Positions 8,901 to 15,393 of a DNA stretch of 23,853 nucleotides are shown piece by piece. The notes under the pieces are model-generated. The model was not told where the DNA came from. It saw only the letters and a program-made list of their open reading frames with translations, and did no database searches. The DNA comes from a virus. The position numbers and the translations under genes were made by a program. The stretch lies in the IMG/VR virus record IMGVR_UViG_3300036985_001283, positions 1 through 23,853 of that record, one strand, 5' to 3'. Position 1 is the stretch's first letter; each line of letters opens with the position of its first letter.

Positions 8901-9388
8901 AAAAAAACCGAAGAACTTAATACAACTCCAAGCGGGGCGAACTTCATTAAGTCTGAAAATTCAGCCGTGCCAGTATAATCAATTATTTCGTGTCCGTCTT
9001 TTCGTTTAATCTTAATTGGACGATACATTACCGCCATTGCTTTGTGGTAAGTGTCCCAACTTTTTAAGTTTTCTTCAAGGTCTACGTATTCACCAAAACT
9101 TATATTTTGTAAGTCGGGAATAAATCCGAACTCCATATCTTTAATTTTAAATGTCGGTGTAAACTTCGGGGTCTCGGAAAACAATTTATTAAAGTGAGCA
9201 ACTAACTTTTGTACTTCAGTATATTTTATATTTATAATTTCTTTTAATTCAATATCGCAAAAGATTTGAATCATTTTTTCCGCTAACATTTCGTTGTCGG
9301 TTGTTGTCTCCTTAACCTTAATAAACTTTTGGTATTGCCCTAAAGTAATTTCGTTTAAATCAGTCGGTATGGTTAATTCTAATTTCAT
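8696..9388 (-). CDS. Tail assembly chaperone-like protein, zero-frame product (230 aa)
   Basis: The frame is open from 9427, but the ATG at 9388 is the better start: it follows the stop of the 57-residue gene by ten bases and yields an N-terminus MKLELTIPTDLNEITLGQYQ typical of a folded domain. Residues 100-120 (GFIPDLQNISFGEYVDLE) and 130-140 (KAMAVMYRPI) look conserved. After residue 163 the zero frame continues 67 codons through a helical segment (ATIVYLEQEIAKN, NNGDGIKAFML), so both frames appear protein coding over about 205 bases. Chaperones of this kind bind the tape measure during tail assembly and usually come as two frameshift-related forms. That role is inferred from the frameshift layout. 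Confidence 0.65.
   Translation of the reverse strand: MKLELTIPTDLNEITLGQYQKFIKVKETTTDNEMLAEKMIQIFCDIELKEIINIKYTEVQKLVAHFNKLFSETPKFTPTFKIKDMEFGFIPDLQNISFGEYVDLEENLKSWDTYHKAMAVMYRPIKIKRKDGHEIIDYTGTAEFSDLMKFAPLGVVLSSSVFFWNLGSELLTATIVYLEQEIAKNPKALETLAKEHNFQNNGDGIKAFMLSLREMSQNLTKLHEWDYLNV
8900..8906 (-). other. Putative -1 ribosomal frameshift site (T TTT TTT)
   Basis: On the minus strand the zero frame reads GTT TTT TTT TGG across nine T (8907-8899). The heptamer T TTT TTT is a canonical X XXY YYZ slippery site; after a one-base backward slip the next codon is TTG at 8900-8898, which enters the 90-codon downstream frame. I did not identify a clear downstream stimulatory stem. A homopolymer length error in assembly is the main competing explanation, but it would not explain why both frames look coding downstream. 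Confidence 0.6.
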
Positions 9389-9398
9389 ATTTATATAA

Positions 9399-9572
9399 TT
9401 AAGTTTTCGTTTTCTTGTTATATGCAACTGCTATTTCGTAAGCGTAAAGCAACATTTCAAAATGCAATACAAACTTCCTTGAATCGCTCATATTTATTTT
9501 TACTTTAACCCCTTTGCGTTGGTAAATGTATTCTTCTACAACGGCAATCATTACGCTTATATCGTTTGTCAT
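9399..9572 (-). CDS. Small phage protein after the large terminase (57 aa)
   Basis: ATG at 9572 overlaps the TGA of the large terminase by four bases (ATGA) and the frame ends with TAA at 9399. The 57-residue product is probably one or two amphipathic helices with a hydrophobic middle (SVMIAVVEEYIYQRKG and HFEMLLYAYEIAVAYN) and a basic C-terminal tail. No known domain is recognised. Its coupling to the terminase and 10-base distance to the chaperone gene argue that it is a real member of the late operon. Confidence 0.65.
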   Translation of the reverse strand: MTNDISVMIAVVEEYIYQRKGVKVKINMSDSRKFVLHFEMLLYAYEIAVAYNKKTKT

Positions 9573-10774
9573 CTTATAAAATATAGTCCCTTTGTTGGGT
9601 TTGCTAATTGGTACGATACCGCATAACGTAAAGCGTCGATAGCGTGGTTATGTTTGTCGATTGGTGTTTTGCTTTTCTTTTCCAACCACGAATAGTTGTT
9701 TAGTTCTTTTATTAAGTCTATGCTATCTTCGGAAATTACCAAGTCGTAATCTTGTAATAAACTGATTCCGTAAATTACGGAGTCCGCTCCTTTGATTGTT
9801 GGAACTACATTATTACCCAAAGAATTTAATTCGCTTATTAATCGTGGTTCGGAGTTGTCCCCAACTATTAAATCCTTTTCCGCAAAGTCTGAATTTAACC
9901 GTGCTATTTGGCTTGTTGTTAATGCTTGTTTGTAAAATAGTAGTTTAACGTAAATAACTTTGTTTGCCTTGTCTATGTTTGTTTTAACTAATGTTGTTGG
10001 GTCGGCGCTGAATCCGTAATCTTGCCCGTAAACATTTGTACCTATTTCCCTAAATTGACCTATTGTCCAATTGGTAAATATTACACCTTCGGCTTTGTCC
10101 AACCAACCCCCTAATATTGTATGCTTGTATTTTTCGGGTCTTCGTTTTTTTATATTTTCTACTTGGGTTAAAAATGATTCCGATAAATTCTCTATGTTGT
10201 CTAAGTAAGTTGTATGTATGTACGTGGTATCGTTTTTTATTATGGTTGCCCCTTGTTCTATTCCTTTGCTTTCAAAAAACTTGTCGTAAATAAAATGTTC
10301 CTTTGTCGTGGGGTTGAGAATAAGTATAACTCGGTTTTGTTTTGTCTTATGCCTAATCGATAAATCTATTTTATCAAACGTGTCTTCGTCGGTAAGTTCT
10401 TCGGCTTCGTCCAATACCCAAGTCGTTACCCCTTGCAAAGATTTAAGGTTTGCGGTTTGAGTTCCAGAGCTTGTTTTAATTCCTTTGAATATTATTTTGC
10501 TACCCGTTTGCAAATTTATTATTTCGTCTTTTGTTACGATAAAATTATCTTGCATATCCATCAACTCAATCTTTTCTATAAATTCGGGAATGATTGAAAT
10601 ACCCGCAGAAACTAAAGTGTAACGTGTGAATAAAATAACGTGTCCGCTTTCTTTCGTAAGCAACAATAAGAATGTAGTAACTGAATAAGACTTAGACGAA
10701 CCACGCCCGCCCGTTACAATAAAGTACCGCGAGTCCGTACCTAAATAATTAAACTTCGGGTTTAATACTATCAA
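9569..10774 (-). CDS. terL: Terminase large subunit (401 aa)
   Basis: This protein packages phage DNA: an N-terminal ATPase drives translocation and a C-terminal RNase H-fold nuclease cuts the concatemer. Walker A is GGRGSSKS at 22-29, and Walker B with the catalytic acid is VLDEAEE at 120-126. A coupling-type segment ILNPTT lies near 152-157. Nuclease acids are likely Asp252 (YGQDYG), Asp306 (VGDN) and Asp380 (HAIDALRY). The length fits the PBSX/Terminase_3-type large subunits. It overlaps the preceding small gene by 26 bases. Unlike most siphophages, no portal gene follows it here. Confidence 0.95.
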   Translation of the reverse strand: MIVLNPKFNYLGTDSRYFIVTGGRGSSKSYSVTTFLLLLTKESGHVILFTRYTLVSAGISIIPEFIEKIELMDMQDNFIVTKDEIINLQTGSKIIFKGIKTSSGTQTANLKSLQGVTTWVLDEAEELTDEDTFDKIDLSIRHKTKQNRVILILNPTTKEHFIYDKFFESKGIEQGATIIKNDTTYIHTTYLDNIENLSESFLTQVENIKKRRPEKYKHTILGGWLDKAEGVIFTNWTIGQFREIGTNVYGQDYGFSADPTTLVKTNIDKANKVIYVKLLFYKQALTTSQIARLNSDFAEKDLIVGDNSEPRLISELNSLGNNVVPTIKGADSVIYGISLLQDYDLVISEDSIDLIKELNNYSWLEKKSKTPIDKHNHAIDALRYAVSYQLANPTKGLYFIR

Positions 10775-11051
10775 TTTTGAAAAGGTCTTTTACGTCAAAA
10801 TTAGATACGCTTAATGTTGTTTCAACCGTTTCTTTTGGTTTGCCAAATAAATGTTCAGCAATAAATATTTGTCCGCGTTGTGATTCTAATAAAGTAACTA
10901 CAAAACTAATTTTATTTTCGTCGTCCGTATCTTTGTTGTAAAGGCGTTTTAAACCTTCAACGAATAATGTATTAACTTTTGCTTCGTCTGCCTTTGTATG
11001 CCTTCCTCCGTTCGTCTTATGCCCTCCGTTGTTCTTTCTTTTGTCTTCCAT
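10749..11051 (-). CDS. Putative terminase small subunit (100 aa)
   Basis: A 100-residue protein with a Gly/His/Lys-rich N-terminus (NNGGHKTNGGRHTKADEAKV), then helices LFVEGLKRLY and FVVTLLESQRGQIFIAEHLFGKP and an acidic C-terminus. This layout, a flexible basic N-terminus followed by helices ending in a FGKP-like motif, is common among small terminase-like proteins that recognise packaging sites. Its overlap with the large terminase gene supports the call. The helix-turn-helix itself is not obvious, so the assignment rests largely on position. Confidence 0.6.
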   Translation of the reverse strand: MEDKRKNNGGHKTNGGRHTKADEAKVNTLFVEGLKRLYNKDTDDENKISFVVTLLESQRGQIFIAEHLFGKPKETVETTLSVSNFDVKDLFKIDSIKPEV

Positions 11052-11073
11052 AATTAAAAAAAGTATTAATTAA

Positions 11074-11478
11074 TTAATTTTCTTGTTTGTATTCGTTTAC
11101 AACTTTGTTTAATCCGTTTACAACTTCTCGTAAACAACTCCCGCAACTTGTCGGTTGCCTTCTTTGGCTAAATACTCTATTGTAAATTTTAAGTAGTTCC
11201 CTTTGTTCGCTTGGAATTAAAGAATTAGTATTTAAAACTTTGGTTGTTGTCAAGTAAGTATATTCATCTTGAGTTAAACACTTGGGTTTTGCGTATGGAA
11301 ATAGTTTATTTAACTTTTCCTTTCGCTCTTCGCACCCGCAGTCTTCACCTAATAACCATTTGGCTACTTTTGCTATTCCCGTTTTTTCTAAAACAATTTC
11401 GATTGTGTCTCCTAATCCAGTAGGTTCGATAATTGTATTTTCTTCAATATCAATTTTAGTTAGTTTTTTCTTTGCCAT
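11074..11478 (-). CDS. Conserved Cys-rich phage protein upstream of terminase (134 aa)
   Basis: The product begins with a Lys-rich tail, then EPTGLGDTIEIVLEKTGIAK and a segment with Cys residues CGCEERKEKLNKLFPY (about 47-62), a later Cys in KPKCLTQDEY, and a final SCGSC pair near 111-115. The paired cysteines could bind zinc. The GLGDTIE...CGCEERKEKLNKLFPY arrangement recurs, from memory, just upstream of terminase genes in Bacteroidetes phages. The function is unknown; a packaging or late-gene accessory role is conceivable from position only. Confidence 0.75.
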   Translation of the reverse strand: MAKKKLTKIDIEENTIIEPTGLGDTIEIVLEKTGIAKVAKWLLGEDCGCEERKEKLNKLFPYAKPKCLTQDEYTYLTTTKVLNTNSLIPSEQRELLKIYNRVFSQRRQPTSCGSCLREVVNGLNKVVNEYKQEN

Positions 11479-11480
11479 AA

Positions 11481-11696
11481 TTATAAGTTATATTTAATAA
11501 ATTGTTCTTCTGTTCCTAATAATATTGTTTCGTCTTTTAGTATGTTTGTTTTAATTATTTTCAATCCTAAAAATGTTTTTGGATATTCTTTATATTCACA
11601 AGACAACCAAAACTTAAAATTAAGTTGCTTTAATTCTTTAGCATTAAATTTAGTAAATAAAATCATATCCTTTAAAACGCTTTTTTGTATTTTCAT
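11481..11696 (-). CDS. Small phage protein of unknown function (71 aa)
   Basis: A longer version starting at 11771 is open, but that N-terminus would overlap the sigma-factor gene by 79 bases and be mostly Arg/Lys. The ATG at 11696-11694 overlaps the sigma factor TGA (ATGA) and gives a compact 71-residue protein, so I prefer it. It shows alternating strand-like segments (DMILFT, FKFWLSCEYKE, GLKIIKTNIL, ETILLGTEEQFIKY) with no recognised motif. Two bases separate its stop from the Cys-rich gene. Confidence 0.65.
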   Translation of the reverse strand: MKIQKSVLKDMILFTKFNAKELKQLNFKFWLSCEYKEYPKTFLGLKIIKTNILKDETILLGTEEQFIKYNL

Positions 11697-12226
11697 TTTA
11701 TAAGTTCGTAATCTTTGTTTTGGTAATCTTGATAGTTTTCTTTTAAGTTTTCTTTGATTCGTGTTTTGCAATATTTCAACGTATGGAAAATACTCGTAAC
11801 GCTTATATTTGTTTCCTTGCTTATTTCGCGCATAGACATATCAGAATCTTTATAAAGGTTAAAAAGCATTTGGTCGTACCAATGCCATTCATCTACTACG
11901 TTTTCAACTTGGTTCAATAAGTAATTATATGATTCGTGTTTTTGTACTTCTGGCGCTTCGTCGGGTAACATAGCGATTGAATCCAAATCAACCTTTTGCA
12001 TTTTGTTTGCTTTATTAACGTGTTGTAAAAATGTATTCTTTAGAGCAAACCAAACATAACTTTTGTTTAAGTTTCCGTTTGTAAATAGTTTTTCTTCGTT
12101 GCTCCATTTCAATAACATTAAATAAGTTTCTTGTACGATGTCTTCAGCAAAGAAATATTCGCCAAACGAGTTAACTATTTTAACCCATTCTTTATGATGC
12201 TTTACAACTTTGTTAATCCATTCCAA
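11693..12226 (-). CDS. Sigma-70-family RNA polymerase sigma factor (177 aa)
   Basis: Region 2 is visible at about 10-75 (AEDIVQETYLMLLKW at 27-41, a clear sigma-2 signature of a DIVQET type) and region 4 at about 113-160, with the helix-turn-helix MSMREISKETNISVTSIFHTL. The size is that of ECF-type sigma factors with no region 1 or 3. It is the first gene after a terminator and a TATATTTG promoter and directly precedes terminase and tail genes, so it probably directs host polymerase to late phage promoters. Those promoters cannot be defined from this window alone. Late-gene activator is inferred; the sigma fold is well supported. Confidence 0.85.
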   Translation of the reverse strand: MEWINKVVKHHKEWVKIVNSFGEYFFAEDIVQETYLMLLKWSNEEKLFTNGNLNKSYVWFALKNTFLQHVNKANKMQKVDLDSIAMLPDEAPEVQKHESYNYLLNQVENVVDEWHWYDQMLFNLYKDSDMSMREISKETNISVTSIFHTLKYCKTRIKENLKENYQDYQNKDYELIK

Positions 12227-12249
12227 TTTTACTTTGTTTAAATATTAAT

Positions 12250-12283
12250 CAAATATATGTTTATTTTTTCAACAAGTAACAAA
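12250..12283 (-). promoter_or_regulatory. Bacteroidetes-type promoter of the late operon
   Basis: The minus strand carries TATATTTG at 12257-12250, matching the Bacteroidetes -7 consensus TAnnTTTG. A TTTG at 12283-12280 stands 22 bases upstream, slightly long but within reported spacing. Transcription would begin near 12243, leaving a very short leader before the sigma-factor ATG at 12226. Confidence 0.55.
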
Positions 12284-12310
12284 AAATTTTATCAACAAAC
12301 TTTTGTTAAA

Positions 12311-12335
12311 TAAAAAACCCCTAATTAAAGGGGTG
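12311..12335 (-). terminator. Intrinsic terminator after the middle operon
   Basis: On the minus strand CCCCT pairs with AGGGG around a six-base AT loop (12333-12318) and is followed by a run of six T. It lies just past the stop of the 67-residue gene and before the sigma-factor promoter, so it separates the recombination/SSB operon from the late operon. Confidence 0.75.
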
Positions 12336-12340
12336 TAAAC

Positions 12341-12544
12341 TTATTGTAGTTTCAAGCGGTAAATGTACTTGTCTAACTTCTTTGCGGTTTCCAAACTTAC
12401 GTCTTTACCCGCTAAGAATCGGTCTATATTGTATTGATGGAATTTTTCCCCCCTACCTTTGATTTCTTTTACAACTTGGTTTCTTGTTCGTGTTTTTAAT
12501 GCTTCGAGTAAACAAGCTCGTAAATTATAATCGTCTATTAACAT
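12341..12544 (-). CDS. Small putative DNA-binding protein (67 aa)
   Basis: The 67-residue product is basic and helical. The segment HQYNIDRFLAGKDVSLETAKKLDKYI has the look of the second half of a Cro/XRE helix-turn-helix (recognition helix, then SLETAKKLDKY as helices 4-5). It overlaps the 74-residue gene by 7 bases and is the last gene before a terminator. A repressor or Cro-like role is possible; the HTH is not complete enough for certainty. Confidence 0.6.
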   Translation of the reverse strand: MLIDDYNLRACLLEALKTRTRNQVVKEIKGRGEKFHQYNIDRFLAGKDVSLETAKKLDKYIYRLKLQ

Positions 12545-12762
12545 CGGTCTAAATTTATTTCGTTGTCGTTTAAAACTTCATAAAAATAACTTCTTAATAG
12601 TTCAATCATTTCATATTGATTTTCTTTTAAATCTTCGCACTTTAATTGCCTTCTTAATTCGTCTTGTATTTCAGTTAGTGCAAAATACATTTTTGTAGAT
12701 TTTACCGCGCAATTAAATTCAAATTCATCGTCTGGCAAGTTATATTTTAGTTTTGCTTCCAT
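12538..12762 (-). CDS. Conserved small phage protein (74 aa)
   Basis: The protein begins MEAKLKYNLPDDEFEF, followed by a helical segment with Tyr/Leu (MYFALTEIQDELRRQLK) and an acidic C-terminus ending near INLDRC. This opening (EAKL.fNLPDD..EF) recurs in small Bacteroidetes phage proteins, to my recollection, usually in the replication region. No function is known. The next gene overlaps it by 7 bases. Confidence 0.7.
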   Translation of the reverse strand: MEAKLKYNLPDDEFEFNCAVKSTKMYFALTEIQDELRRQLKCEDLKENQYEMIELLRSYFYEVLNDNEINLDRC

Positions 12763-12809
12763 ATCATTTCTATTTTATTAATGTGGCAACTTTTACCACT
12801 TATCCTTTA

Positions 12810-13142
12810 TTAAAATGGTAAATCGTTGTCGCTATCGTCAACCATTATAATTGGTTCTTTAACTGCCGTTCCAACTGCGTTAATTTGCCAACCTTCAATA
12901 GTGTTAAAGTATTTTATTTCGCCTTGTGGACTTTTCCATTCACGCCCTCGTAAATTAATACTAATTTCAACTTGTTGTCCTATGTCGTTTTGGGTTATTA
13001 AGTCGGTTTTGTCTTGAGTAAATTGGATTGTAATATACTGCGGAAACTTTTCGTCCGTTAATAATACAACATCTTTTGATTTGAATTTTTCGCTTACTTT
13101 TCTAAGCGTTCCCACGTTGTGGATTTTTCCCGTTACTTTCAT
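12810..13142 (-). CDS. DUF3127-like single-stranded DNA-binding (OB-fold) protein (110 aa)
   Basis: The 110-residue protein starts with strands MKVTGKIHNVG, VVLLTDE and QYITIQFTQDK, then an EISINLRGREW strand and a WQINAVG strand, a five-strand pattern consistent with an OB fold. It ends with an acidic tail DDSDNDLPF, the classical SSB-type tip that contacts partner proteins. This matches DUF3127 (SSB-like) proteins of Bacteroidetes. It sits in the same operon as an annealing protein and an exonuclease, so it probably protects single strands during recombination and replication. Confidence 0.8.
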   Translation of the reverse strand: MKVTGKIHNVGTLRKVSEKFKSKDVVLLTDEKFPQYITIQFTQDKTDLITQNDIGQQVEISINLRGREWKSPQGEIKYFNTIEGWQINAVGTAVKEPIIMVDDSDNDLPF

Positions 13143-13166
13143 TTTTATTTTGGTTTTAATTGATTA

Positions 13167-13265
13167 CTAATGTTCATTATCGAAAAAATCTATTATATGC
13201 CATATTGTGGCTATCCAACCCCAAGCAACTGCTGGTGCTAAAAGAATTATTAAAAGTGTTATCAT
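13167..13265 (-). CDS. Tiny membrane protein (32 aa)
   Basis: The ATG at 13265-13263 overlaps the exonuclease TGA by four bases (ATGA), and the frame ends with TAG at 13167. The product is one transmembrane helix (residues 2-25, ITLLIILLAPAVAWGWIAT and on) followed by a short acidic tail. It has no recognisable family. The start coupling is the main support; at 32 codons it could still be incidental. Confidence 0.5.
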   Translation of the reverse strand: MITLLIILLAPAVAWGWIATIWHIIDFFDNEH

Positions 13266-13939
13266 AATATTTGTATTAAGTTATTGTAATATTCTCGACA
13301 TTCTTCTATTCGTGTTTTGATTGCTTCAATTACTTCGTCGTCTTTTGCTATTTTAAACGTTTTTAAGCGCTTTTCTTTTGGTATATGTCCAAACGTATGC
13401 TTTGCTTGTACAAACGCTCTTAAATCGCTATTTTCTTCAATCAAACTTGCTTTCCAATGCTCTCGTCTTATTTCGTCTTCTACTATTTGTAAAGGGGTGT
13501 CAATTAAACAATAGCATAAAAGCGCTTCGGTTTTATTCGTAAGCCAAAGGTAGCCTTGCAATTGGTAAAAGTAGTCTTTATTTTTCAAGTCGTCGTCCAA
13601 TACCTTTTCAAAAAACGTAAACGCGTCCCAATTACTCTTTACATCTAATAATATTTCGTCCGTGTTTACGTCGGGAGTTCCAGAAATCCAATCGTTTGAA
13701 TAGTGTTCTTCGTTTTTATAGATAAATCCTAAATTTAAAACGTCGTTACAAAGTGCAATTGAAAGTTCTTCAACCTCGTTGCCTTTATCGGTGTAACGTG
13801 AACTAAATTCTTTGCGTATGCCGTAAATTTCTTCAACTGCTAATTCTTGTAAATAAGTTTTAGTAGTTTGGCTTAATGATTCCCCTTTTGTTTTGGGGTT
13901 CGTCATTATTTTTCCGATTGCTGAGCATCTTATTTTCAT
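13262..13939 (-). CDS. YqaJ / lambda exonuclease-like recombination nuclease (225 aa)
   Basis: This enzyme is expected to degrade one strand of duplex ends to create single strands for annealing. PD-(D/E)XK motifs are visible: Glu55 in KGNEVEE, GTPD at 87-90, DVK at 99-101 and YQLQGYLWL at 125-133, as in YqaJ/lambda Exo. Its ATG (13939) overlaps the stop of the ERF annealing gene upstream by four bases, a typical exonuclease-annealase pair. It is about the length of lambda Exo (226 residues). Confidence 0.88.
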   Translation of the reverse strand: MKIRCSAIGKIMTNPKTKGESLSQTTKTYLQELAVEEIYGIRKEFSSRYTDKGNEVEELSIALCNDVLNLGFIYKNEEHYSNDWISGTPDVNTDEILLDVKSNWDAFTFFEKVLDDDLKNKDYFYQLQGYLWLTNKTEALLCYCLIDTPLQIVEDEIRREHWKASLIEENSDLRAFVQAKHTFGHIPKEKRLKTFKIAKDDEVIEAIKTRIEECREYYNNLIQIL

Positions 13940-14463
13940 AACTCAAGGGTTTTAAGTTGTTCTGGCGTTAATTCGAAAGTCTTTGTAAGTTCGTCCATTG
14001 TGTAACCGCCTTCGCTTATTGCTTTAATTGCTTTTGCAAGTCTTTTATCGTCAATAGCAACTTTTTTAGTTTCGTTTTTTGGTTCGGTCTTTACTTGTTC
14101 GCCACCCGCGTCCGTGTCTTTGTCCGTAACTAATCCCAAACAACTTGATAAAGAGTACCTTCTTAAGTAGGTACACGCACTTCCAAAAACTTGGAAATCA
14201 TTCATTCCTTTTAATTGTACGTTTTGCGGAATAGCCGTTTTACTTTCGAGTGTTTCCCCGCTTTCAACGTGAAATACAATCGTAATTAAATCCGTGCCGT
14301 GAATCAATTGCGTAAACCCTAAGCCGTGCTTTTTTAACAAGGGGTTTATTACTTCAAAGATTTTTGGTAAATCTGCGTAGGTATATCCGTAACCTTGCGT
14401 CGCTTTGTGAATCGTTGGAACTTCTTGTTGAAATTCCGCTAAACTTTTAAATAGGTGTTTCAT
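13936..14463 (-). CDS. ERF-family single-strand annealing protein (175 aa)
   Basis: ERF proteins anneal complementary single strands during phage recombination. Family motifs are clear: YGYTYADLPKIFEVINPLLKK (25-45), HGTDLITIVFHVESGETLES (55-74), and GSACTYLRRYSLSSCLGLV (94-112) followed by the acidic TDKDTDAGGEQ. After about residue 122 a short variable linker leads to a C-terminal helical domain. The gene begins about 25 bases after the predicted transcription start of the promoter at 14495 and is coupled to the exonuclease. Confidence 0.92.
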   Translation of the reverse strand: MKHLFKSLAEFQQEVPTIHKATQGYGYTYADLPKIFEVINPLLKKHGLGFTQLIHGTDLITIVFHVESGETLESKTAIPQNVQLKGMNDFQVFGSACTYLRRYSLSSCLGLVTDKDTDAGGEQVKTEPKNETKKVAIDDKRLAKAIKAISEGGYTMDELTKTFELTPEQLKTLEL

Positions 14464-14494
14464 TTTATTGGTTTTATTGGTTAGTAATTATATG

Positions 14495-14522
14495 CAAATA
14501 TAACAATTTAATTAATATGCAA
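14495..14522 (-). promoter_or_regulatory. Bacteroidetes-type promoter for the recombination operon
   Basis: The minus strand has TATATTTG at 14502-14495 and TTG at 14522-14520, 17 bases apart, a good match to the TTG-N17-23-TAnnTTTG consensus. Transcription would begin near 14488, giving a leader of about 25 bases before the ERF ATG at 14463. Confidence 0.7.
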
Positions 14523-14530
14523 CTATTTTT

Positions 14531-14884
14531 TTAATTTATTTTTAAGAAATCTATTATTGGTAATAAAATTCCTTTGCTGGTGTTGTTGTCCCCGCCTAAA
14601 ACATCGTTTTTTGTTCCTAAATATTTTCTACAAAGTATTTTTAATTCGTTTTTTTCTATTGTAATAAAATGCTTTTCGCTCAACCAATAAACCCAATAAT
14701 GCGCTTCGCTTGTTGCTAATCCACTTGGTTTGTTTCGGCTTTCGTATTCAACAAAAATATTACCCGTTTTTATTGCTCTAAAATCCCGTTTAACTTCTAT
14801 TTTTTTTTGTAGTAATTCTGCTAATTGGTTTTCGTATGTTTGTCCGACTTGTAAATCAAACTTAAAATCGTTATTATGCTTCAT
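14531..14884 (-). CDS. Putative PD-(D/E)XK-type nuclease (117 aa)
   Basis: The protein has a short N-terminal helix (LQVGQTYENQLAELLQ), then EVKRDFRAIKTGNIFVEYESRNKP (split here for description): Asp in KRDF and Glu in VEYESR are spaced as in small PD-(D/E)XK nucleases, and a basic SRNKPSG loop follows. It ends with a helical Lys-rich part. From memory this pattern recurs in Bacteroidetes phages. It overlaps the NinG-like gene by four bases (ATGA). A nuclease role is suggested by the motif but remains unproven. Confidence 0.55.
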   Translation of the reverse strand: MKHNNDFKFDLQVGQTYENQLAELLQKKIEVKRDFRAIKTGNIFVEYESRNKPSGLATSEAHYWVYWLSEKHFITIEKNELKILCRKYLGTKNDVLGGDNNTSKGILLPIIDFLKIN

Positions 14885-15393
14885 TTTAATTTTTGTTTGT
14901 ATATGCTAATTATTTCTTTTAATTCGTCGCGTGTAAATTTTCGTGTTTCGTGTGCTTTTTCACTTAGTTCAATTAAGCGTTCCGCTCCAATTCTTTTTTG
15001 TATTCCAATTTGATAGTTTAATAAGTTTCCGTGTAAATATTGATTGCAGTAAACGCATTGCCCGTGTACGTTGTCTTCGTTGAATGTAACGGCTTTATGT
15101 CCGCCCATTGAGTAATAATGTCCCGCGTCAAACTTTTGACCTAACTGAGAACCGCAAGAAATACAACCTTTTGTTCGGTCTCGATTCCGTATAAAAGAAT
15201 TAAAATACGTTTGCGCTAATTTTGTAAGTTCTTGAACGGTTTGTAATTTTTCCTTTATTTCGTGTTTTCGTGTTTTCCATTCTTTTTCCTTTTGTGAGTT
15301 AACCCAAACTTTTATACAAGGTTCTTCTAAACAATATTTTTGGTTGAATCTTATTGGCGTAAATTCCGCCTTGCAATTTTTACATTTTTTCAT
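14881..15393 (-). CDS. ninG: NinG/Rap-like recombination protein (170 aa)
   Basis: NinG (Rap) proteins are structure-selective nucleases acting on recombination junctions in lambdoid phages. Family features in order: N-terminal Cys4/Cys7 and Cys21/Cys26 (probable zinc site), a Lys-rich helical middle, CISCGSQLGQKFDAGHY with Cys77, Cys80 and a His in DAGHY (89-93), and QCVYCNQYLHGNLLNY with Cys113, Cys116 and HGN (121-123). The length is close to lambda NinG (about 200). It is coupled to the methyltransferase upstream by an ATGA overlap. Confidence 0.88.
   Translation of the reverse strand: MKKCKNCKAEFTPIRFNQKYCLEEPCIKVWVNSQKEKEWKTRKHEIKEKLQTVQELTKLAQTYFNSFIRNRDRTKGCISCGSQLGQKFDAGHYYSMGGHKAVTFNEDNVHGQCVYCNQYLHGNLLNYQIGIQKRIGAERLIELSEKAHETRKFTRDELKEIISIYKQKLK

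Noticed and set aside
9389-9427. Upstream start for the chaperone-like gene
   Set aside because: It would overlap the 57-residue gene; the start at 9388 gives a conserved-looking N-terminus and fits the spacing.
11697-11771. Longer N-terminus for the 71-residue gene after the sigma factor
   Set aside because: It would overlap the sigma factor gene by 79 bases and add an Arg/Lys-rich tail; the ATGA start at 11696 is more consistent with the local pattern.
12778-12805. GTGG...CCAC hairpin before the SSB-like gene end
   Set aside because: Only four base pairs and no T run; too weak to call a terminator or a leader structure.
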